A stretch of 64,000 nt of DNA from JAWPMV01 sp039819665. Its GTDB lineage: Bacteria > Bacteroidota > Bacteroidia > J057. Within the stretch, counting starts at the first letter, position 1; every line of letters begins with the position of its first letter. The translations under genes and the position numbers were made by a program. This document shows positions 43,163 to 52,092 of this stretch, one piece after another. Below the pieces are notes generated by a model. It had not been told where the DNA came from. It was given only the letters and a program-made list of their open reading frames with translations, and searched no databases. The stretch lies in NCBI GenBank assembly GCA_039819665.1, contig JBCBRM010000009.1, positions 1 through 64,000 of the forward strand, in the 5' to 3' direction.

Positions 43163-43545
43163 CCGTTACATGTTGCCTGGCCTTCTCCTGATAGTTTCGG
43201 GAGCAGATGTTGAGATTTACATGCTATTTCAATACCCCTTGAAATAGCCACATTCCCTTGAGAGACTATAAAACTACAGGATAGGAAAATATTAAACCGG
43301 AATAAATCGAGGACTTTTTTGGAAGTCTGAAGATGGTTAAATAGAGCTAAAATAAGCTTGATGCTCTCCAGAAAGCTAATTTGGAAAAAAGATTTGTGAA
43401 ATCGGGGGCTTAGCATAGAGAAAGTATGATCTGACCATTTGCGAAAAGTAGGGCAAATATCCTTTCTCCTAAATCTCCGTAAATAGAAAAGCACTTCAGT
43501 CTATCCCCTTTCTACTACATTTTTCACTATTTATTTTACCATTCG
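43163..43545. other. Divergent intergenic region
   Basis: About 380 bases between the lipoprotein gene and the metallopeptidase-like gene. I see no gene, hairpin or repeat that I can support. The divergent promoters probably lie here. Confidence 0.3.
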
Positions 43546-44991
43546 ATGAATCACAAACTACTGATCCTGTGCCTGCTATTTCTGGGCATGAACCTCAAGC
43601 TATTCCCACAACAAAAGGAGTTTATTCAGATTGAAGTTAACAAAACCCTTTGCCTATTCAGTTTTCTTGAAACAGCCAGTGAAGCACCCGGAACTTCCCG
43701 TTCCTTTCATAAACTTATCCATGATAATCTGGCCGCTGAAGAAGCATTTGGTTCTCTTGTGGAAGCATACAAACAAATCAAATTCAACTATCACTTTCAA
43801 AGAGAAGAATTCCCCGAAAACAGACATTCATATAGAGAGATCAAAGATCTGATTTGGGTGGCTGCTTCCTATGCTGAAGATCTGGAAGATTTCAATCAGC
43901 GGATCGTTGGCTATTTACCTCATGCTTCCCATAAAAAACTACTTTCGATTATGAAAGGGGCAGAACCTTATTACGATCGTTTGGTCTGGAACAATGAACA
44001 GGAGAATATTGCCCGGATAAAAGAACAGTTATCAACCTATAAAGGACAAATAGAAGATCTCTTTCTGCGGGTAAGCAAATTTTATGGAACGGAATGGAGC
44101 AAGGAAGTTCCCTTTCGAATTCTCCTTTATCCTATTCCTTTGGATCGAGGCTATACCACAGCTATTCCCAAAGGCAATGCCCTGATTTGTTCCTTTCTTT
44201 CAAAAAATGAAAATGACTACGAAGGGCGTCTCGGGGTAATTATCCATGAGATGTGCCATATCCTTTTTGATGAACAAAGACAGCGATTGCAGCAGGACAT
44301 TGATAAGTGGTTTATGAAGTCGGAATCTGATTGGAGTAAACTGGCTTATAGTTATTTGGATGAAGGTCTGGCAACGGCTATTGGCAATGGTTGGGCCTTT
44401 GAGCAGATCCATGGCAAGCTGGATTCTACCGATTGGTACAATGATAAGTATATCAATGGTTTTGCAAAGTCCTTATTTGCTGACTGTTCCGCTTATTTGA
44501 ATCAGGGCAGAGAGATCGATAAGGATTTTATTGTGAAAGGGATCGCTCATTTCGAAAAAACTTTCCCCAAGGCCATATATGAACTGGAAATCCTGATGAA
44601 TGAAATCACGCTTTTTGCCAATAGTGAAAAGAATGATGATGTAGAATATATCTCTTATGAGATGAGGCGAAATTTCAGGATTCGTTCGCAGTGGTTTTCT
44701 ACTCCTATAGCTGATGAAAGGACCTTACGTTTGCTGGATAAAAAACAGACCACCAAGTTTTTTTTGATTGAGCAAAAGCACCAGGCAAGCATACAGTTAA
44801 TTCGAGAACAATTTCAGGATTTAGATAAAGAGCTGGATCCTAATAAGAACTTTATCTATAGCTTCAAAGACCAAAAAACCAAGAGCCCGGTTATCATGCT
44901 AAACCTGCATGACCTGGATGACTTAGAGAAAGCCCTTAAGACTCTCCGGTCAGATCCTTATCTGGAATTTGGGGAGTTGGTGGTCTTTTAA
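43546..44991 (+). CDS. Exported gluzincin-like zinc metallopeptidase (putative)
   Basis: A 481-residue protein with a signal peptide (CLLFLGMNLKLFPQ). The zinc motif HEMCH is at 234-238 (GVIIHEMCHILFDE). A candidate third ligand, E273, lies 35 residues further on in SYLDEGLATAIGNGWAFEQI. That is the E-x-x-x-A pattern of gluzincin peptidases. The flanking helices fit, but the family is not named and the substrate is unknown. It is transcribed alone with a strong terminator at its end. Confidence 0.7.
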   Translation: MNHKLLILCLLFLGMNLKLFPQQKEFIQIEVNKTLCLFSFLETASEAPGTSRSFHKLIHDNLAAEEAFGSLVEAYKQIKFNYHFQREEFPENRHSYREIKDLIWVAASYAEDLEDFNQRIVGYLPHASHKKLLSIMKGAEPYYDRLVWNNEQENIARIKEQLSTYKGQIEDLFLRVSKFYGTEWSKEVPFRILLYPIPLDRGYTTAIPKGNALICSFLSKNENDYEGRLGVIIHEMCHILFDEQRQRLQQDIDKWFMKSESDWSKLAYSYLDEGLATAIGNGWAFEQIHGKLDSTDWYNDKYINGFAKSLFADCSAYLNQGREIDKDFIVKGIAHFEKTFPKAIYELEILMNEITLFANSEKNDDVEYISYEMRRNFRIRSQWFSTPIADERTLRLLDKKQTTKFFLIEQKHQASIQLIREQFQDLDKELDPNKNFIYSFKDQKTKSPVIMLNLHDLDDLEKALKTLRSDPYLEFGELVVF

Positions 44992-45000
44992 GAAAGCTTG

Positions 45001-45040
45001 AGCCTCGGACTAGCCATTTAAGTCCGGGGCTTAATTTTTT
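45001..45040. terminator. Terminator between convergent genes
   Basis: AGCCTCGGACT (45001-45011) and AGTCCGGGGCT (45021-45031) form an 11-bp stem with one wobble. TTAATTTTTT follows on the plus strand. Its right edge touches the stop codon of the minus-strand glycosidase gene at 45031, so it serves mainly the metallopeptidase-like gene. Confidence 0.85.
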
Positions 45041-46155
45041 GCTGAATAGTCTATATGTATGGCCTTATCAAAAGCTTCCCAGTGAGCGGGAGTCATTCTG
45101 TCTGGAGTAAATAGGCAGATACCTGTTGCTCCATTTTCCATAGAAGCTCTAATAGCAGTTTCTATTTCTTTAGGGAGTAGGCCGTGATTTTCTGGATCGT
45201 TTTCCTCAGTTTTATTTTCGGGATTAGGGCAGATGAATAAACCACTATAGAGTGGTCTTTTCCCTTCTACTGCTTCGACCCCTTCAGCTACCATTTCACC
45301 TACCCATTCCGGTTTTTCGAGGTAAAAATCATTGTAGTTCATGGGGTAAACCGCATCCAGCTTCCACTTATTCCATTCTTGCCGAACGATTTTTTTCGCC
45401 ACAGAATGAGGACCGGGGAAAACAGCTGCATTGATTTTTTTCCCTTTGCTGTGTACATGATCGGCAAGGCGATTGACAATATTGGTAATTAAGTCATAGC
45501 GGAATTGCTTCCATTCTTCTACCTGAGAAGGATCTTCTTCTGCCAGAATATCAATCCCGGTCTTTTCCTTAAAGTTATGGACACATAGCGGGCTATAGCA
45601 ATAGTCATACTCAGGATATTCACGATCCATCACAAGGCCATACTTATCCCAAAGTCCTCTGGCCAGAATCACATCCGGAAATCGAATATAATCCAGGTGA
45701 ATAGCGTCGATCTCCGGAACCTCAGCTACCGCTCCGTACATATTGGCTAGAAATTCATAAACTCCTTCGTAACTGGGACATAGAAATTTGTAGTAATCCA
45801 CATAGGCGGGTTTGGTGAGGGCTGATTCTCCTTTGCCATTTATGGCGTACCATTCATCCTTGATTCCTTCTTTTGGAGCTTGAACCATGGTAGGTATCCA
45901 GGCATGAAACTCCATGCCCAGAGATTTTACGATTTTCCCTACTCGACTATACGTAGCGGGATCCTGCCCTCCATTAAACATCAATCCATCGATTCCTTTG
46001 GCCTTCCAGTCTGCAAATTTTGCTTTGAGTTCCTCATCCGTGGCTTCTCCCGGTCCTCCGGTCCAACCGTAAACGGGGATTTTATATTGAACTATTTCCT
46101 TCGGCTGGCAACTTAGGACAAACAAAAACAAAAAGAGGATGTAGTAGTATTTCAT
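45031..46155 (-). CDS. GHL10/DUF187-type putative glycoside hydrolase lipoprotein
   Basis: A 374-residue lipoprotein (lipobox FVLSCQPK) with a TIM-barrel of the hypothetical glycoside hydrolase GHL10 type. Landmarks are IDGLMFNGGQDPATY, the acidic motif IDAIHLDYIRFPD, INAAVFPGPHSVAK and the strand LDAVYPMNYNDFY. Relatives are surface enzymes in glycan loci with little biochemical data. The ATG at 46155 is chosen because it gives the signal peptide directly; an upstream ATG at 46173 is possible. A small membrane protein gene diverges 47 bases upstream. Confidence 0.82.
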   Translation of the reverse strand: MKYYYILFLFLFVLSCQPKEIVQYKIPVYGWTGGPGEATDEELKAKFADWKAKGIDGLMFNGGQDPATYSRVGKIVKSLGMEFHAWIPTMVQAPKEGIKDEWYAINGKGESALTKPAYVDYYKFLCPSYEGVYEFLANMYGAVAEVPEIDAIHLDYIRFPDVILARGLWDKYGLVMDREYPEYDYCYSPLCVHNFKEKTGIDILAEEDPSQVEEWKQFRYDLITNIVNRLADHVHSKGKKINAAVFPGPHSVAKKIVRQEWNKWKLDAVYPMNYNDFYLEKPEWVGEMVAEGVEAVEGKRPLYSGLFICPNPENKTEENDPENHGLLPKEIETAIRASMENGATGICLFTPDRMTPAHWEAFDKAIHIDYSAKN

Positions 46156-46202
46156 ATCAGCAGTATTATACATCCAAATTAAAAAAGCTCTGTAGCAATA
46201 CC

Positions 46203-46754
46203 ATGAAAAATCCTTTGAAAAAAATAAATAGCAATATGCTCATTGCGCTTTCGGCTGTATTAATTAGCGTCTGCGCTTTGGTGGTGTCTATTTATGAAGT
46301 ACGCATCATGCGGTCTGAACAAAGACTTTCGGCCTTCCCTTATTTAAGCATCTCCATGTTTTACAACGGAAGGGGATTTGGCCTAAGAATAAAGAACAGT
46401 GGGACCGGTTTAGCTTTGATAAAGTCCTATAAAATTCATGTAGGAGAAACCTATTTCCAGGATTGGCAAGAGGTGGTCGATCATTATGCGCCCGAAGGGC
46501 ATTCGATTGATTATGGTATTATGAGTACCAATGGACTGCAGGATGAAGTCATTACCCCCAATGAAGAGGTGGTGCTTTTTGAGGTACAGTGGAATGAGGA
46601 AACACGTGCCTTGTCTCAACAAGTAGATGGTTTGGAAATCAGCGTTTGCTATGCTTCCTTATTGGAAGATTATTGGATAATAAATATAGACAAAGGAAGA
46701 ACCCAGCTTAATAGTCCCTGCAGAGCAAATCCCAAGCAAGAGTTTATGAACTAG
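46203..46754 (+). CDS. Small membrane-anchored hypothetical protein
   Basis: A 183-residue protein with one N-terminal membrane helix (MLIALSAVLISVCALVVSIY) and a predicted beta-rich domain (FGLRIKNSGTGLALIKSYKI). The family is not recognised. It is divergent from the glycosidase gene and convergent with the cytolysin-like gene. Confidence 0.6.
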   Translation: MKNPLKKINSNMLIALSAVLISVCALVVSIYEVRIMRSEQRLSAFPYLSISMFYNGRGFGLRIKNSGTGLALIKSYKIHVGETYFQDWQEVVDHYAPEGHSIDYGIMSTNGLQDEVITPNEEVVLFEVQWNEETRALSQQVDGLEISVCYASLLEDYWIINIDKGRTQLNSPCRANPKQEFMN

Positions 46755-46769
46755 CAAAAGGAATTCAAA

Positions 46770-46788
46770 CTCCCGCAAATTGCAGGAG
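46770..46788 (-). terminator. Possible terminator of the cytolysin-like gene
   Basis: On the minus strand CTCCTGCA and TGCGGGAG pair over 8 positions, with one wobble and a 3-nt loop. The tract beyond is TTTGAATTCCTTTT. It lies 22 bases after the stop of the cytolysin-like gene. Weak. Confidence 0.5.
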
Positions 46789-46810
46789 AATGAATCCGCC
46801 TTTGTGAAAT

Positions 46811-48619
46811 CTAAAGTGAAAAAGGTCCCAGGAACTGATTTCCAGTTCCATTGGTATTTCCTCTTATCAGATACTTATCTCCTGTGCCATTGAAAAACAA
46901 TTGGAAGCGCTCGTTGCCAATATAAAAGCCGATGCTGGCACCTACTTCTTCGAAAGGGAAACTGGTATTATTTACCCGCCAGTAGGATTTAATATTTCGA
47001 GTATCCGAGAATCCTTCCGGATTGTTTTTGTAATAGGTGGAGTTTATCCCATTCCCGTCAAACATGAATCTGGTACTTGGGCCCTGACTACTTTTGGTAT
47101 AGAACATCATAGCACCTACTCCTGTGAGATTAAAGGGGCAACTCCCATTCGCTAGATTGGTGATGGGCTCAATATTTAACCACCGGCCATTGTCTAGCAT
47201 ATAGCTAAACTGGGTTCCTGTCTCGTCAAATACCATAATAGTCTGTGTATTAAACTTGTTTCCATTGATATTACTAGCAGCTCCGATTTTGGTAAAAGGG
47301 ATGTTACCATCTCCTAACTGACTGATAGGGTAGGGGCCATCCAGGGTTCCGGTATTACTGATAAGGTATTCGGTTCCTTCTTTGTTGATCAGGATAAATT
47401 CTGTTCCGCTAGTCGAATATGCTGCACCGATTCCGCCAAAAGTAGATGCTAGCCCAGCCCAGTGAGCGGTATAGGGAGGAACTCCTACATTGCCGGTGGG
47501 AGTACAATCGGTTACATCGTATTCTGTATTGAGTTTGACACTTACGATTTGGTTATCATACACACTTCTTACGACATAGGAGATGGCCTTTCCACTCGTG
47601 ATATCTGAACTTTCTGCCAAAAGATCTACAATCTGACTAAGGTCCGTTTCTCCAATAGTTCTCAAAGTTGAGCCGGCTTCCCCTCCAAAAGCAAAGACTC
47701 TTATCTTGATGTTAGTTAGCTCTTCCAATTTTCGATAATCTACCTGACCTGAACCTCCTGTGGTTAATCCGGAAAAAGATGCAGTCACACTAGCTTCCAA
47801 ATCAGTTTTCGAAGAAGTGGTTTCGATTAGCATATAATATATCCGTCCATAAGTAACCGAAGATATGTATGCAGCTGGATTTCCGGGTCCAACGTAGCGT
47901 TCGAGATCTTGAGGGGTGACTTCAGGTGCAAAAATTTGATCAGTTGAAGTGGGGATGTCAAATCGCAGGGTATAGAAACTTTGATTTAGAGTAATGAGCA
48001 TGCGATTGTAGGATCTGTCAGAGCTAAATTCCAGCTTGCCTTCTACTTCGGTGAATTTGGTTTCATATTCTGCCCGCATTTTCAGGGCCATTTCTCTTTT
48101 GCTCTGTACCAGGTCGTAGCTGAATTCGAAATTAGCAGGTACAACTCCCGTAGAATTTCGGATGATGCTATTGGCAGCTTCGGTGATGCTACTGATTTTG
48201 ACTTCATCTACTTCAAAACTGGGAGCGATACTTCCGTCGAAAACATCCGTGGATATGGTTCCCCCGCTCCTTTTTACGGCAATGATATTAGGCGTGGCTT
48301 GATTTAGGCTGTTGCCCTGCAAGAGACTTCCGGGATAGACAACGGAACTATTAGGATTGAATAGAGGGAAACCGCTGTTTCCGCCAGCTGCGTCTTCTAT
48401 TTTTAGGGTTTCTGTCGTACATACATATTCTTCTCCATCTTCTACGCTAAAGGACTCGGAACTTTCCAGAATTTCTTCAGATTTACTTACTTGCTCGAAG
48501 GTACCTCCAGTTGCAATGATTGCATCAAAATTTTCGGAGGGAACGGGCCCGGGAGTACTTTTCTCACAGGCCATAAGGGTGGCGGTTAGCAGCAGGGCTG
48601 CTAGTATTATCTTTTTCAT
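46811..48619 (-). CDS. Cholesterol-dependent-cytolysin-like (CDCL) lipoprotein with a C-terminal propeller
   Basis: A 602-residue lipoprotein (lipobox LMAC18). Residues 88-372 match the pore-forming core (domains 1-3) of thiol-activated/cholesterol-dependent cytolysins. Matching segments are NPNSSVVYPGSLLQG, LNQSFYTLRFDIPTSTDQIF, SVTYGRIYYMLIETTSS, the FGGEAG turn (311-316) and VKLNTEYDVTDC, where classical cytolysins pass into domain 4. No Trp-rich undecapeptide is present. Residues 393-602 instead hold four repeats of about 50-60 residues, each opening G-I/V-G-A (396, 445, 500, 559) and mostly preceded by P-F. They look like a four-bladed, hemopexin-like propeller. It may be displayed on or released from the cell and attack competitors or eukaryotic cells. 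A TPR-LuxR gene lies upstream. Confidence 0.85.
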   Translation of the reverse strand: MKKIILAALLLTATLMACEKSTPGPVPSENFDAIIATGGTFEQVSKSEEILESSESFSVEDGEEYVCTTETLKIEDAAGGNSGFPLFNPNSSVVYPGSLLQGNSLNQATPNIIAVKRSGGTISTDVFDGSIAPSFEVDEVKISSITEAANSIIRNSTGVVPANFEFSYDLVQSKREMALKMRAEYETKFTEVEGKLEFSSDRSYNRMLITLNQSFYTLRFDIPTSTDQIFAPEVTPQDLERYVGPGNPAAYISSVTYGRIYYMLIETTSSKTDLEASVTASFSGLTTGGSGQVDYRKLEELTNIKIRVFAFGGEAGSTLRTIGETDLSQIVDLLAESSDITSGKAISYVVRSVYDNQIVSVKLNTEYDVTDCTPTGNVGVPPYTAHWAGLASTFGGIGAAYSTSGTEFILINKEGTEYLISNTGTLDGPYPISQLGDGNIPFTKIGAASNINGNKFNTQTIMVFDETGTQFSYMLDNGRWLNIEPITNLANGSCPFNLTGVGAMMFYTKSSQGPSTRFMFDGNGINSTYYKNNPEGFSDTRNIKSYWRVNNTSFPFEEVGASIGFYIGNERFQLFFNGTGDKYLIRGNTNGTGNQFLGPFSL

Positions 48620-48757
48620 AATCTTTAGAATTATTTAAGGCTTTTCAGGAAAAAGATCTGGCCAGATACTTTTTTGATTTCTTGAGCTCAAGATGGGGAA
48701 ATCGGCCCCTGCTACCAAAAAAGAGGGGGGGACAAAGGGGGGACAGGTAAAAAATAC

Positions 48758-50605
48758 TTATAAACGAAGGAGAAAATCCTGCAAATTCACCTCTGGTTCA
48801 ATACCCAGTTTTTTCCGCAGACGATGTCTGGCCTTTTTTACCCCATCTGCTGAAATATTGAGCATGGCAGCAATCTCTTTACCCGATAGATTCATACGCA
48901 TGAGGCTGGCAAGGCGAATCTCATTAGGTGTGATTCCCTCATATCTTTGGGTGAGGCTATAAGTAAATCCCGGATGAACTTGCGAAAAGGAATGGAGGAA
49001 GGATTCCCAATCTTGGTCGCCTTTAAGGTCGAGATCTATCTTGCGGATAAGGTTCTTAATCTCTCTCCCCTGCTTTTGCTCTTCCAGAGATTGCATATCA
49101 CTTTTTAATCCTTGCAAAAATTCGTTTTTCCTACAAAAATTGAGAACCTGGGAATTGAGTTCCTGAGCCATTTGTTCTCGTTCTAAATGGGCGACCTGAA
49201 GTTTTTGTTCCTGAATTTCTTGTTTCTGGTCAAAGATTTCCCGGTCTTTCTCTCTTTTCATCCGCTGCTGATTCAATAAGAGAAAACCAATAAATACAAA
49301 TACAACTAAGCCGGCTGACATGCCATAAATACGTATTTGAGAGAGAGCAGCGTCTTTTTCGAGTATGGCGATTTCCTTGTCTTTTTTCTCTGTCTCATAA
49401 ACGGTTTGTAGTTCTGCGATTCTGCTATTTTTCTTTTCGGTCAAAAGGCTGTCTTTTTGACTCGCATAGTCTTTATAGGTATCTAATGCAGCACGATAGT
49501 CTGGGAGTTTCTCTAATAATTCGGATTTGATCTTGCTGATTTCGTGGAAATATTCGGCCATTCCTATCTCACGTGCCACTGACATCGCTTCATCCAGCAA
49601 TTGCAATCCTTTCGCGTAATTTCCTTTTGCTTTTTCTGCCAGCGCCAACTCTGTTTTGATCCAGCAAATATGCTGATTGCTTTGCTGCATCTCAGCCATT
49701 TCAAAAGCTTTCCTCAAACTCATCTCCGCTTTCGCAGTCTTTCCCTGATAATTATAGAGGGTGCCCAACTTATACAGGATATGCATATGGGCTTGTGCAT
49801 CCCCGATATTTTGTGAAATAATCAATGCCTCGCCCAGAAGCTTTTCTGCCTGGTCATATTCTTGCCAATTAAAATATGAGACACTTTTAGAACTCAGACT
49901 TCGAGCTAGGGAGGCACTGTCTTTTTCTGTTCGAAATATTTGCTCTGCCTGATCAAAATAAGTGTAAGCTGTAGAATCTTCCTCGCGCTGGTGGTATAGA
50001 TTAGCGAGATTAAAGAGGGTGGTTCCTATTCCATTTTGCAATCCGATTTCCTCAAAAATTCGAATCGCTTCCAGGTAATAATCTACACTTTCAACATGCT
50101 TCCCTTCCATTTGAAAAAGGTTAGCAAGATTTGCATATCCGTCCGCGACTTTCTCCTTTCGGCCCAACTTTTCATTTAGTTTCAAAGCCTCCTTAAATCC
50201 TGCTACAGAAGCCTCCCAATCCCCTAGATAGTAATGAATGATTGCCAGATTGCCATGGTAGATAGCTTCCTGCTCTTTATCGCCAAAGTCTTTCGCATAA
50301 TTGAGTCCTTTTTTATACAGTTTTCCGGCTTCAACAAATGACCCTTTCTTTTCATTCAGGCTAGTCAATCCATCTATACTAAGGAATATGCCAGCAAGGT
50401 AGCTTTCCTTTTCTGATAATTTGAGGGACTGGCTGAGGAGCTCTAATGCAGCTTCAGTTTCTGCAGATTTAGCTTCTTTGAGGAGATCATCAATCTTTTC
50501 AGTTTGGGCAAGGATCGATTGAAAGAGCAGAAGGAGTATTAGTAAAGAGATCTGGCGTTTCATTTCGTAAAAGAGCTTAGTCTTAGGTCCTGTTAAGTTA
50601 AGCAA
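48758..50605 (-). CDS. TPR-repeat transmembrane LuxR-type transcriptional regulator
   Basis: A 615-residue protein with a signal/anchor segment and tetratricopeptide repeats over about residues 40-360 (for example YHGNLAIIHYYLGDWEASVA and GYANLANLFQMEGKHVESVD). A membrane helix (IYGMSAGLVVFVFIGFLLL) and a coiled coil rich in Gln and Glu follow. The C-terminal LuxR-type helix-turn-helix reads ITPNEIRLASLMRMNLSGKE, then IAAMLNISADGVKKARHRLR. The topology suggests an envelope sensor whose DNA-binding end lies in the cytoplasm. Its stop lies about 140 bases upstream of the cytolysin-like gene on the same strand, so it may control it. Confidence 0.85.
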   Translation of the reverse strand: MLNLTGPKTKLFYEMKRQISLLILLLLFQSILAQTEKIDDLLKEAKSAETEAALELLSQSLKLSEKESYLAGIFLSIDGLTSLNEKKGSFVEAGKLYKKGLNYAKDFGDKEQEAIYHGNLAIIHYYLGDWEASVAGFKEALKLNEKLGRKEKVADGYANLANLFQMEGKHVESVDYYLEAIRIFEEIGLQNGIGTTLFNLANLYHQREEDSTAYTYFDQAEQIFRTEKDSASLARSLSSKSVSYFNWQEYDQAEKLLGEALIISQNIGDAQAHMHILYKLGTLYNYQGKTAKAEMSLRKAFEMAEMQQSNQHICWIKTELALAEKAKGNYAKGLQLLDEAMSVAREIGMAEYFHEISKIKSELLEKLPDYRAALDTYKDYASQKDSLLTEKKNSRIAELQTVYETEKKDKEIAILEKDAALSQIRIYGMSAGLVVFVFIGFLLLNQQRMKREKDREIFDQKQEIQEQKLQVAHLEREQMAQELNSQVLNFCRKNEFLQGLKSDMQSLEEQKQGREIKNLIRKIDLDLKGDQDWESFLHSFSQVHPGFTYSLTQRYEGITPNEIRLASLMRMNLSGKEIAAMLNISADGVKKARHRLRKKLGIEPEVNLQDFLLRL

Positions 50606-50724
50606 ATTTGGAAAAGTGGATACAAAGGGGAAGTTTCACTAGAAGAGATTATAGAAAAATTTACATATGTAGTAAATTATATATAACTTCTAAGACTGTC
50701 TGATCTATTTCTACTACTTAACCT

Positions 50725-51915
50725 ATGAGAAAGGTATTACTGTTTATCCTTGGCTCCATTCTTTCTATATCTCTTTCTGCACAAGAAGCTTTAACTCAAG
50801 CAGATTTCGGCATCCAAAAAGATTCTGTGATAGGCTATGTCAAAAGTTGGAGAGGGCCTGAATTCATAGCCACCTCAAAAGAATACTGGATTTGGGATGA
50901 TTGGTTGAAAGCGGAAAGAAAGATTCACCTCATTTGGGATCATACCAATGAGGACTGGAATCCCAACAGGAATGTACACTTCTCTTATCACAGCGGACAT
51001 GGAAAAAAAACAGCTAGTTTTTCTCATACCTGGGATAAATCGACAGCAAGATGGTGGAAGACCCAAAGAGATACGACCATTTATCTCCATTCAGGGAAAA
51101 AGCAGGAAGTATATACCCATAAATTGACGATGGGTAGTTCTTTCTGGAAAAATCATAGAAAGCATGTCTATACTTATACTTCGGATCGCTCCTATTCTGT
51201 ATTTAGCTATGATTGGGATCCTTCCTCAAAAAACTGGCAAGCCTATTCGCGTACGGATATCGGAGAAAATGAAGTCGGCAAGATTGATTATTTCCGCAAC
51301 TACAGTTGGAATTCCTTAAGCAAATCCTGGAGCTTCACAGGTCGAGCGAAATACATATACAATGAGGAAGGGAAAATGATTGAGGAAATTCATTATGATG
51401 AACAGGATTTGAAATTAACTCGTTTCAGAAGTTTGTATAATGAGGAAGGCAATCTAAAAGAGCTTATTGAAGACAGTTCATATCCTCGGGGTTCCGAATG
51501 GTCAGAAGCTTACCGGATTACATTTCTTTATGATCAGGATGGTAAGCTCTTTCGGGAGGATACGGAATACAAAGATCCCACCACTAATAGTTGGGTGCTA
51601 AATGGTTATTCCCTCATTTATGGAAAGACGCATAGTGAGGCTTTACTCGAAGAAGTTGAATCCCATTCTCTCATCTGTAATTTTCCCAATCCTTATTCTC
51701 CAGGGACTCCATTTACTTGCTCTGAGATGCTTTCCGGGAAAAAATATACAATGGAACTGATAGATCTTAGTGGGAGACTGGTTGATAGCCAGAAGATAAT
51801 AGGGGATGAAATTCTTTCTTTAAAGAAATGGCAGGTTCAAGGATTATATATCTTAATAATAAAAGATGAAGAAAAACTCCTGGCCAGGGAAAAGATTTTT
51901 ATAAATAAACCCTGA
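50725..51915 (+). CDS. Secreted protein with T9SS-type C-terminal domain
   Basis: A 396-residue protein with a signal peptide (ILGSILSISLSAQ). Its central Trp- and Tyr-rich repeats recall YD/RHS-like strands (SRTDIGENEVGKIDYFRNYS, YIYNEEGKMIEEIHYDEQDL). A C-terminal sorting-type domain follows (CNFPNPYSPGTPF ... WQVQGLYILIIKDEEKLLAR). It is probably exported by the type IX system. The function is unknown. The gene stands alone. Confidence 0.72.
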   Translation: MRKVLLFILGSILSISLSAQEALTQADFGIQKDSVIGYVKSWRGPEFIATSKEYWIWDDWLKAERKIHLIWDHTNEDWNPNRNVHFSYHSGHGKKTASFSHTWDKSTARWWKTQRDTTIYLHSGKKQEVYTHKLTMGSSFWKNHRKHVYTYTSDRSYSVFSYDWDPSSKNWQAYSRTDIGENEVGKIDYFRNYSWNSLSKSWSFTGRAKYIYNEEGKMIEEIHYDEQDLKLTRFRSLYNEEGNLKELIEDSSYPRGSEWSEAYRITFLYDQDGKLFREDTEYKDPTTNSWVLNGYSLIYGKTHSEALLEEVESHSLICNFPNPYSPGTPFTCSEMLSGKKYTMELIDLSGRLVDSQKIIGDEILSLKKWQVQGLYILIIKDEEKLLAREKIFINKP

Positions 51916-52092
51916 TTCATCTTCAGATAATCGTGAATATGTAGTTTGTTTTCAAGGCTTTTGAAAGGGTCTCAGCTGGAAATGATTTAAGTCATTTTCA
52001 GGAATGATACTTGAATCCCTTTCAGAAGCTCTGGCCCTGCATATTGGGACACATGATCTGGTAATTTCTGAGAGCACAAATTCTATCGACCC

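Noticed and set aside
46811..48619. Reading the cytolysin-like protein as a sterol-binding classical CDC
   Set aside because: Domain 4 and the Trp-rich undecapeptide are absent, so cholesterol dependence is not supported.
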